A program made the position numbers and the translations under genes. Source: Sphingomonas sp. (lineage in GTDB: Bacteria > Pseudomonadota > Alphaproteobacteria > Sphingomonadales > Sphingomonadaceae). Taken from it: a stretch of DNA of 6,420 bases. Below are positions 1 through 6,420 of the stretch, in pieces (within the stretch, counting starts at the first letter, position 1; each line of letters opens with the position of its first letter). The stretch lies in contig PNLG01000140.1 of NCBI GenBank assembly GCA_013822915.1, forward strand, positions 1-6,420. The letters run 5' to 3'. The notes beneath the pieces were generated by a model. It saw only the letters and a list, made by a program, of their open reading frames with translations, had not been told where the DNA came from and did not search any database.

Positions 1-3000
1 CGACTGGTCCATGGTGCCCTGCCGGGCGAGTTGGAGGGGTTTGGCGAGGCCGAGCGGGCTGAAGCCGCACGCTTCATGGCGGCGGCTGCGGGATTGCGCC
101 CGCCAAGCACGGCGCGGATGGCGCTGGAGACGATCAGCGGCGATGATTCGAACCGCCAGATGCGCCTTGCCATCGTCAATGACGACATGCCGTTCCTGGT
201 TGATTCGATTGCCGCCGCGATCGGCGCGCACGACATTGCAATCGACCGGATCATTCACCCGGTGCTGCGGGTGGAGCGCGAAGCCGATGGCGCGCTGGCG
301 CAGGTCGGCTCGGGCAATCCCGAATCGATGATCTATATCGAGATGGAGCGGGTTGACGCGCGGCGGCGGCGGGTGTTGCTCGCTGATATCGAGCGCAATC
401 TCGATAATGTGCGTGCCGCCGTTTCCGATTGGGAACCGCTTCAGGCCGCGATGGCCGCCGACGCGGCTGTGCTCGCGGCCAGCGACAATGCGATCGAGCG
501 CGAGGGCGGGGCCCTGCTCACCTGGTTCCTCGACCGGCATTTCACGCTGCTGGGTCATGGCCAATGGGCCGCCGATGGCGCGCGCGGCGATATGCTGGGC
601 ATTGCGCGTCTCGACCAGCCGGTGCCGATTCTCGCTGATCAATCGCGGCAACTCGCGCTTGACTGGTTCCGCAGCGGCAATCCGGCCCCGCTCATCGTCA
701 AGTCAAACCTGATTTCGGGCGTCCACCGGCATGTCCCGCTCGACCTGGTGATTGTGCCGATCCGCGCCGACGGGGCGATCACCGGCCTGTCAATCCATGC
801 CGGGTTGTGGACGTCGAGCGCGCTCAACGCGCCGCCGCAGGATGTGCCGGTGCTTCGCGCGCGGCTACACGCGCTGGAGGCGAAGTTCGGCTTTGATCCA
901 AAGGGGCATACCGGCAAGGCGCTCAGCCATGCGCTCACTGCGTTGCCGCATGATCTGGTCACTGCTTTTGACCCGGTCAGCCTTGAGGCGGTTGCGCTGA
1001 CCGCGATGTCGCTGGCGGATCGCCCGCGCCCGGAAATGGTGCTGGTGCGCTCCACGCTCGGGCGGCACATGTTCGGTTTCGTCTGGTTGCCGCGCGATGA
1101 TTTGTCGACCGTGCGGCGGATCGCGATTGGGGAGATGCTGGCCGAGGCGTCGAACGGTGTGCTGCTCAATTGGTCGATCGCGCTGGAGGATGGCGTGGTC
1201 GCGATGATCCGTTATACCTTTGATTTGCGTGGCGAAGGGCGAATGCCAGAGGTTGCGCCGCTCAACCAGCGGCTCGCGCGGATGCTGCGCGGCTGGGCGC
1301 CGGCGATCGAGGCAGCACTTGCCGAAATGGCCGATCCGGCGCGGGCGGCCCGGCTGGCGCTGCGCCACGCCAATTGCTTCCCGCAAGCATATCGCACGAC
1401 CAGCACGCCGGAGGAGGCGGCGCGCGACATTTTGCGCCTTGCCACGCTGGAGACGCCCGAGGGGCGGTCGGTGCGGATTTTCCGCGACGGCGGCGGCGTC
1501 CGGCTGAAAATTTACCGCTATGGCGGGCCGCTTGCGCTGTCCGATGCTGTGCCGGTGCTGGAGCATTTCGGCTTTCGGGTGATCGAGGAAGTGCCGACCG
1601 CGCTCAGCGATGAGGCCGAGGGCTTTGTCCATGACTTCGCGATCCAGGCCGGGGCAGAGGCGGTGCCGGGGGCGCTCGAGGGCGATACTTCGGTGCTCGA
1701 AGGCGCGATTGCTGCGGTGCTGGAGGGGCAGGCGGAGAATGATTCCTTTAACCGGCTGATCGTGGATGCCGGGCTCAGCCCCGGCGCCGTCGTGCTGTTC
1801 CGTGCCTGGTTCCGCTATTTGCGGCAAGCGGGCATGACCTATAGCCTGGTCACGGTCGTCGACGCGCTGCGCCGTGCGCCGCATGTCGCAGGCGCCCTCA
1901 TCGCCCAGTTCAACGCCGCGCACGACCCGGCGAGCACAGCCGATGCTGAGGCTGCGGCACTGGCCGTTGCAGACGGGCTCGAAAGCGTCGGTGCGATTGA
2001 TGACGACCGCATCCTGCGGAGCATCGGCGGGGTGATTTCGGCCATGTTGCGCACCAATGCCTTTGCGCCCGCAGGGGCCGAGGCGCTCGCCTTCAAGCTC
2101 GATAGCGCGCGTGTACCGGGCCTGCCCGCGCCGCTGCCCTGGCGCGAGATTTGGGTCTATTCGCCGCGGGTGGAGGGGATTCACTTGCGCGCGGGGCCAG
2201 TTGCCCGCGGGGGACTTCGCTGGTCCGACCGGCGCGACGATTTCCGTACCGAAATTCTGGGACTGATGAAGGCGCAGCGGGTGAAGAACGCAGTCATCGT
2301 ACCGACCGGCGCCAAGGGCGGCTTTTACCCCAAGGCGCTGCCCAATCCCGCCAATCGCGATGCGTGGCTGGCGGAAGGGACGGAGAGTTACCGCGTGTTC
2401 ATCCGCACGCTGCTGTCCGTCACCGACAATATTGTCGACGGGAAAATCGTCCATCCGGCGGGTGTGCGCGTCCATGACGGCGAAGATCCCTATTTCGTGG
2501 TTGCCGCGGACAAGGGCACTGCGACTTTTTCCGATGTCGCCAATGCGATTGCGCTCGACCGGCACTTCTGGCTGGGTGATGCTTTCGCGAGCGGCGGCTC
2601 GGTCGGTTATGACCATAAGGCAATGGGCATTACGGCGAAGGGCGCGTGGATCAGCGTTCAGCGCCACTTTGCCGAACGCGGCGTCGATGTGCAAACCGAT
2701 CCGGTGCGCGTTGTCGGCTGTGGCGACATGTCGGGCGATGTGTTTGGCAATGGCATGTTGCTGTCACAGTCGATCCGCCTGATCGCAGCGTTCGACCATC
2801 GCCACATCTTCCTCGACCCTGCGCCCGATGCCGCGGCTAGCTGGGCCGAGCGCGCGCGGCTGTTCGCGCTCCCGCGCTCAAGCTGGGCGGATTATGACCC
2901 GGCGCTGATTTCGCCGGGTGGCGGCGTGTTTGCGCGGTCGGAAAAGTCGATTCCGCTCTCGTCTGAAATTCGCGAGGCGCTGGGGATTGCGGCGGAGGAG

Positions 3001-4581
3001 CTTGATCCCGCCGCGCTGATCTCCGCCATCTTGACCAGCGCCGTTGACCTGATCTGGTTCGGCGGCATTGGCACTTATGTAAAAGCGGCGGCCGAAAATA
3101 ATGTGCAGGTCGGCGACCCCGCCAACGACCGGCTGCGCGTCAATGCCGAGGATGTGCGCGCGATCGCGATTGGCGAGGGCGCCAATCTGGGCGTGACGCA
3201 GGCGGCGCGGATCGCCTTTTCGGCGCGCGGCGGGCGGATCAACACCGACTTCATCGACAATTCAGCAGGCGTCGATTGTTCGGACAATGAAGTGAACATC
3301 AAAATCGCGCTCAACCGCGAAATGATCGAGGGGCGGCTGGCGTTTGAGGCACGCAACGATCTGCTCGCGTCGATGACCGATGACGTGGCGGCGATTGTGC
3401 TGGAGGATAACCGGCTGCAAACGCTGGGCCTGTCGATCATGGAAAATGACGGTGCGCACGGGCTGCCCAGCTATGTCCGGCTGATCGAGATTTTCGAGAG
3501 CGCCGGGCGGCTCGACCGCAAGGTGGAGGGGCTGGGCTCGAATGACGACCTGCTGCGGCGCGCGCAGGAACGGCGCGGGCTGACCCGACCCGAACTGGCG
3601 GTGCTGCTTGCGACCGCAAAACTCGCGCTGCAGGACGCGATCGAAGTGAGCCCGTTGGTCCACGATCCAGCGGTGCGCGCCGATCTTCATACGGCATTCC
3701 CGCCCGCGATGCAGGCCGGCTTTGCCGAGGCAATCGACGCGCACCGGCTACGCGCCGAGATCATCGCGACCAAGCTTGCCAACCGCATCATCAACCGGAT
3801 GGGGGTGCTCCACCCGTTTGAACTGGCCGAGGAAGAAGGTGCGACCATGGCCGACATCAGCGCGATGTTCGTCGTCGTCGAGCGGCTGTTCGACCTGCCC
3901 GCGCTGTGGCGCGAGATTGAGGCGACTGCGATGCCAGAGGCGGCCCGCATTGGTCTGTTTGAGGAAGTGGCGGTCGCCGCGCGATCGCACATCGCCGATT
4001 TGCTGCGCGTGTGCGTGCCCGGCGCCGGGCCGACCGAGGTGCTGGCCCGGTTGGGCGCCGGGATTGGCGCGCTAGCCGATCAGACCGACAAGCTGCTCCG
4101 CGATGAAGCGCGCGCGCAGAGCGATCGGATCAGCCAAGTGCTCGAAGCGGTCGGCGCGCCAGCGGCACTCGCGCACAAGGTGGCGCGTATTTTCGAACTC
4201 GACGGCGCGGTGGGGCTTGCCGATCTGGGTCAGCGGCTGGCGATTGACGAAACGGCGCTGACCTATGCCTTTACTGCGCTGGGTCAGGCACTGGGGCTTG
4301 ATTGGGCACAGGCGAATGCCGCGCGTATCGTCTCCAGCGATCCGTGGGAACGCTTGCTGATCGCGGGGCTGGCGCGCGATTTTCAGCAGATCCGGCTCGA
4401 ATTTCTGGGCCGCGCGGGTGGCACCGATCCGATGGCGACCGTCGACCGCTGGCTGGGCGACAATGCCGCCCGGGTTCAGCAGTTTCGCGGGCTCGTCGAT
4501 CGGGCGCGGCGGGCAAGCGCGCCCAATGCGGCGATGCTGGCGCAGATCGCCGGGCAAGCGCGCGTGCTGCTCGCGCGCTAG
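1..4581 (+). CDS. NAD-specific glutamate dehydrogenase, large (about 180 kDa) class; 5' end outside window
   Basis: The protein catalyses NAD-dependent oxidative deamination of L-glutamate to 2-oxoglutarate and ammonium in the cytoplasm, mainly for amino-acid catabolism. The frame is open from base 1, reading RLVHGALPGELEGFGEAE, so the TTG at 31 is not the true start. 1526 codons are visible before TAG at 4579; family members run about 1500-1650 residues, so little is missing. Residues below are counted from base 1. The N-terminal part has ACT-like regulatory segments: VNDDMPFLVDS (about 59-69), VLVRSTLGRHMFGFVWLPRDD (about 346-366) and VRIFRDGGGVRLKIYRYGG (about 491-509). The catalytic core has RGGLRWSDRRDDFRTE (736-751) and PTGAKGGFYPK (768-778), whose Lys772 is the likely catalytic lysine. 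The Rossmann motif VVGCGDMSGDVFGNG (904-918) fits GxGxxxG. GGIGTYVK (1021-1028) and GEGANLGVTQAARIAF (from 1058) follow. Conserved C-terminal blocks are RRGLTRPELAV (1191-1201) and NRIINRMG (1261-1268). No frameshift or lost motif is seen. The family is certain. Allosteric control through the ACT-like region is known for some relatives and only inferred here. The symbol is left blank because usage varies (gdhB, gdh2). Confidence 0.97.
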   Translation, partial: RLVHGALPGELEGFGEAERAEAARFMAAAAGLRPPSTARMALETISGDDSNRQMRLAIVNDDMPFLVDSIAAAIGAHDIAIDRIIHPVLRVEREADGALAQVGSGNPESMIYIEMERVDARRRRVLLADIERNLDNVRAAVSDWEPLQAAMAADAAVLAASDNAIEREGGALLTWFLDRHFTLLGHGQWAADGARGDMLGIARLDQPVPILADQSRQLALDWFRSGNPAPLIVKSNLISGVHRHVPLDLVIVPIRADGAITGLSIHAGLWTSSALNAPPQDVPVLRARLHALEAKFGFDPKGHTGKALSHALTALPHDLVTAFDPVSLEAVALTAMSLADRPRPEMVLVRSTLGRHMFGFVWLPRDDLSTVRRIAIGEMLAEASNGVLLNWSIALEDGVVAMIRYTFDLRGEGRMPEVAPLNQRLARMLRGWAPAIEAALAEMADPARAARLALRHANCFPQAYRTTSTPEEAARDILRLATLETPEGRSVRIFRDGGGVRLKIYRYGGPLALSDAVPVLEHFGFRVIEEVPTALSDEAEGFVHDFAIQAGAEAVPGALEGDTSVLEGAIAAVLEGQAENDSFNRLIVDAGLSPGAVVLFRAWFRYLRQAGMTYSLVTVVDALRRAPHVAGALIAQFNAAHDPASTADAEAAALAVADGLESVGAIDDDRILRSIGGVISAMLRTNAFAPAGAEALAFKLDSARVPGLPAPLPWREIWVYSPRVEGIHLRAGPVARGGLRWSDRRDDFRTEILGLMKAQRVKNAVIVPTGAKGGFYPKALPNPANRDAWLAEGTESYRVFIRTLLSVTDNIVDGKIVHPAGVRVHDGEDPYFVVAADKGTATFSDVANAIALDRHFWLGDAFASGGSVGYDHKAMGITAKGAWISVQRHFAERGVDVQTDPVRVVGCGDMSGDVFGNGMLLSQSIRLIAAFDHRHIFLDPAPDAAASWAERARLFALPRSSWADYDPALISPGGGVFARSEKSIPLSSEIREALGIAAEELDPAALISAILTSAVDLIWFGGIGTYVKAAAENNVQVGDPANDRLRVNAEDVRAIAIGEGANLGVTQAARIAFSARGGRINTDFIDNSAGVDCSDNEVNIKIALNREMIEGRLAFEARNDLLASMTDDVAAIVLEDNRLQTLGLSIMENDGAHGLPSYVRLIEIFESAGRLDRKVEGLGSNDDLLRRAQERRGLTRPELAVLLATAKLALQDAIEVSPLVHDPAVRADLHTAFPPAMQAGFAEAIDAHRLRAEIIATKLANRIINRMGVLHPFELAEEEGATMADISAMFVVVERLFDLPALWREIEATAMPEAARIGLFEEVAVAARSHIADLLRVCVPGAGPTEVLARLGAGIGALADQTDKLLRDEARAQSDRISQVLEAVGAPAALAHKVARIFELDGAVGLADLGQRLAIDETALTYAFTALGQALGLDWAQANAARIVSSDPWERLLIAGLARDFQQIRLEFLGRAGGTDPMATVDRWLGDNAARVQQFRGLVDRARRASAPNAAMLAQIAGQARVLLAR

Positions 4582-4664
4582 CGGGGCCCGTCGTTAGCGC
4601 CTGTTTCAGATACGCTGAAACAGGTTCGGCACCGGCCCGCTCCCGCGCTTGCCTATGCCAGCCT
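4582..4664. other. Intergenic spacer between convergent stop codons
   Basis: This 83-bp spacer is the only non-coding stretch in the window. Apart from the 10-bp hairpin at 4600-4624, a weaker outer pairing is possible between GCGGGGCC (4581-4588) and GGCCCGC (4634-4640), with one bulged G. This would enclose the hairpin. I see no promoter-like element, small ORF or tRNA in it. Confidence 0.6.
4600..4624. terminator. Perfect inverted repeat between convergent genes, probable bidirectional terminator
   Basis: CCTGTTTCAG (4600-4609) is followed by the 5-nt loop ATACG and the exact complement CTGAAACAGG (4615-4624). The stem begins 18 bp after the dehydrogenase stop codon and ends 40 bp from the receptor stop codon on the other strand, the expected place for a shared transcription end. 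Neither strand has a clear T-run after the stem: the + strand continues TTCGGC and the - strand continues GCGCTAACG. It is therefore not a canonical Rho-independent terminator. It could instead act with Rho, block 3' exonucleases, or be a copy of a dispersed repeat. The structure is seen directly; its role is inferred from position. Confidence 0.6.
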
Positions 4665-6420
4665 CTAGTAGCGCAGGCGCAGCGTCAGGCGGCCATTGAT
4701 CGGCGCGCCGGTAGAGATGTTGTTATCGGTGTGCGCGGTCGGGAAGTATCCGGCGTTGAACAGGTTTTCGATATTCGCCTGCACTTCGAGGGCCTTGGTC
4801 AGCTTGTAATAAAGTGCTGCATCGACCCGCGCATAACCGGGCAGTGTCACTGCATTGCTGACCGACGCAAAGCTGCTCGAAAAATAGCTCACGCCGGTGC
4901 CGATGCCGAGCCGCTGCGTCACATTATAGCGGCTGAACGCCGAAAAACTGTGCTCGGGCACAAGCGCGACCCGGCGGCCAGCGGGTGCCGCGCTCGTCGT
5001 GGCGGTGATGCGCGCGTCCTGATAGCTATAGCCCAGGCTGACGTTCCAGTCCGGAGTGATCGCGCCGCGCGCTTCGATCTCCAGCCCCCGGCTGCGCTGC
5101 GCGCCGGTCAGCACGGTGACGCCCGCGACTGGACCTGCGGCGCGCGTGTTGGTCCGGTCAAGCTGATACACATTGGCGGCGACCAACAATCCGGCGCGCG
5201 GTTCCCACTTCGCGCCGACTTCGAAATTGTCGAACCGTTCGGGGATAAGCGCGGCTGCCGTCAGGTCGAGCGAGGTGAATTGATCGCCCGACTGTGGCAG
5301 GAATGACCGCGCATAGCTGAAATAGAGCGACACCGGCTTGACCGGATGCACCACAATCCCGGCGCGCGGCGACCACACCGTGTCGCGCCGCTCAAAACGC
5401 TGGGCAGTGAGCAGATTGGTCGCGGTCAAGGTGAAGCGGTCATGCCGCACCCCGACCAACAGCTCGACCGGGCCAAGCTTGATCTGATCCTGCAGATACC
5501 CTGCGAAAATGTCGGCGTCCGTCCGGTTGTTCCGTTGTCCGCTGCCGGCGCGAAACACGATCGGCGGGGCGACAAACGGATCAGCAAGCGGCGCGGTTGC
5601 CGTCAGCCCGCCCCCGGTCGTGCCCGCAACCCCGTCGAAAAAGCCGTTCAGGCGGCTGTTCGCGGTCTGCTGAGTCCCGAGTTCGAACCCGGCGAGGATG
5701 GTGTGCTCAACCGCGCCGGTGTGCCCGCGCCAGACCAGATCGGTTTGGCCGAGCAGGTTTTCGCGGAAGGTGAAATCGATATAGCCCTGTATCGGCACCC
5801 GCCCGCCGCTGACCGCGCCAGAGGGGAAAACATTGCTGTAAAACTTGTTGTAATCGCCGTAGAGCAGCCGCCCGGTAATGCTGAGCGCGTCCGAAAAGCG
5901 GTGCTCGACGACGCCGCGCGCGACATTGCCGGTAAAGCGGCTGCGGTTGATGCCCGCCACGCCGAAAAACGTGTCGCGAAACCCCTTAACCGGTCGCCCG
6001 CCGAGCGAGGGGATGCCGCGGTCGGCGACCCGGTCGTCATTCACATATTCATAAGACAAAGTGAATGCCGTGTCGGGCGTCGCAAACAGCTTTACCACCG
6101 GGTTCACCGCCGTCACATGCCCGCCATAGACCTGGCGGTGGTTGTTAAACCCCTCGCGCAGGCCGTTGACGCGCGCGGCAACCGTGTCGTTCAGGCGGAA
6201 ATTGACATCACCATCGACATACCAGGCGCCAAAGCTGTTCGCTGACGTGGTGGCACCCCCAAAATCGCCGAGCGCGGGTGTCTTGGTCACGCGGTTGATG
6301 ACCCCGCCGCCGCCGCCGCGCCCAAAGCTTAGCGCGTTCGGCCCGCGCAAAATCTCCACCCTTTCAAGATTATAGAGCGGGCGGTAATATTGCACATCGT
6401 CGCGCTGGCCATCGACGAAG
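4665..6420 (-). CDS. TonB-dependent siderophore receptor (plug C-terminus and beta-barrel); 5' end outside window
   Basis: This outer-membrane ligand-gated porin should import a ferric siderophore using energy from TonB-ExbB-ExbD. The frame is open to the right edge, reading FVDGQRDDVQYYRPLYN from 6419, so the GTG at 6395 is internal and not the start. 584 residues are visible before TAG (4667-4665). The signal peptide, TonB box and first part of the plug are missing, probably 100-150 residues given usual lengths near 700. Residues below are counted from the right edge. The plug shows LERVEILRGPNALSFGRG (18-35) and then five glycines and VINRVTK (35-46), the classic siderophore-receptor signature. 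The rest is beta-barrel with alternating strands, including RGIPSLGGRPVKGFRDTFFG, EVGAKWEPRAGLLVAANVYQ (near 398), VALVPEHSFSAFSRYN (near 485) and ENLFNAGYFPTAHTDNN (near 550). It ends LTLRLRY, with the terminal aromatic residue recognised during outer-membrane assembly. The ligand cannot be read from sequence; resemblance to Fiu-like catecholate receptors is a weak guess. Iron (Fur) control is common in the family, but the promoter is outside the window. Confidence 0.94.
   Translation of the reverse strand, partial: FVDGQRDDVQYYRPLYNLERVEILRGPNALSFGRGGGGGVINRVTKTPALGDFGGATTSANSFGAWYVDGDVNFRLNDTVAARVNGLREGFNNHRQVYGGHVTAVNPVVKLFATPDTAFTLSYEYVNDDRVADRGIPSLGGRPVKGFRDTFFGVAGINRSRFTGNVARGVVEHRFSDALSITGRLLYGDYNKFYSNVFPSGAVSGGRVPIQGYIDFTFRENLLGQTDLVWRGHTGAVEHTILAGFELGTQQTANSRLNGFFDGVAGTTGGGLTATAPLADPFVAPPIVFRAGSGQRNNRTDADIFAGYLQDQIKLGPVELLVGVRHDRFTLTATNLLTAQRFERRDTVWSPRAGIVVHPVKPVSLYFSYARSFLPQSGDQFTSLDLTAAALIPERFDNFEVGAKWEPRAGLLVAANVYQLDRTNTRAAGPVAGVTVLTGAQRSRGLEIEARGAITPDWNVSLGYSYQDARITATTSAAPAGRRVALVPEHSFSAFSRYNVTQRLGIGTGVSYFSSSFASVSNAVTLPGYARVDAALYYKLTKALEVQANIENLFNAGYFPTAHTDNNISTGAPINGRLTLRLRY

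Noticed and set aside
639..1169. A 176-codon minus-strand frame inside the dehydrogenase, in a different frame from the 609-codon one.
   Set aside because: It is Ser/Arg-rich with no motif and lies entirely over conserved ACT-like dehydrogenase sequence.
865..2694. A 609-codon open frame on the minus strand inside the dehydrogenase gene.
   Set aside because: It lies fully antisense to a well-conserved coding region. Its translation is rich in Arg, His, Pro and Gln with no recognisable domain. Long antisense frames are expected in GC-rich genes with strong third-position bias.
4600..4624. The hairpin as a canonical Rho-independent terminator.
   Set aside because: The stem is good, but neither strand has the T-rich tail that defines the class. 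It is kept only as a probable terminator of unspecified mechanism.
4302..5306. A 334-codon plus-strand frame spanning the end of the dehydrogenase, the spacer and the receptor C-terminus.
   Set aside because: It overlaps two confidently identified genes in other frames and reads through the intergenic hairpin. Its composition is low-information (Arg/Ala-rich), with no domain or plausible ribosome binding site.
5346..6245. A 299-codon plus-strand frame antisense to the TonB-dependent receptor.
   Set aside because: It is a shadow of the receptor's codon bias; the opposite strand encodes clear plug and barrel motifs throughout.
1..6420. The idea that the dehydrogenase and receptor form one functional system, or that the window hides a novel system.
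   Set aside because: The genes are convergent, have separate and well-understood family roles, and share no promoter. No third gene, repeat array or mobile element is present, so adjacency is best taken as incidental.

Overview
The window holds two partial genes in convergent orientation, separated by 83 bp that contain a strong inverted repeat. The sequence is GC-rich, at roughly two thirds G+C by eye, with strong GC preference at third codon positions. The large proteobacterial type of NAD-glutamate dehydrogenase together with a TonB-dependent siderophore receptor points to a Gram-negative proteobacterium. The style of both proteins suggests an alphaproteobacterium, most likely a sphingomonad. 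That placement is inferred from remembered family features and not from any search.

Layout: positions 1-4581 (+) carry almost all of a giant NAD-specific glutamate dehydrogenase of the roughly 180 kDa class. Its reading frame is already open at base 1, so only a short N-terminal piece is missing. Positions 4582-4664 are intergenic. They contain a perfect 10-bp stem with a 5-nt loop (4600-4624), the likely transcription end for both genes. Positions 4665-6420 (-) carry the C-terminal 584 residues of a TonB-dependent siderophore receptor, comprising the end of the plug and the whole beta-barrel. Its signal peptide, TonB box and first half of the plug lie beyond the right edge.

The two genes are not an operon and have no obvious shared pathway. 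One is a cytoplasmic catabolic enzyme that turns glutamate into 2-oxoglutarate and ammonium. The other is an outer-membrane importer for ferric siderophore. No start codon, promoter or ribosome binding site of either gene lies inside the window. I see no tRNA, rRNA, mobile element, CRISPR array or third gene. I found no evidence of a previously undescribed system here. The only structure not explained by the two coding regions is the intergenic inverted repeat.
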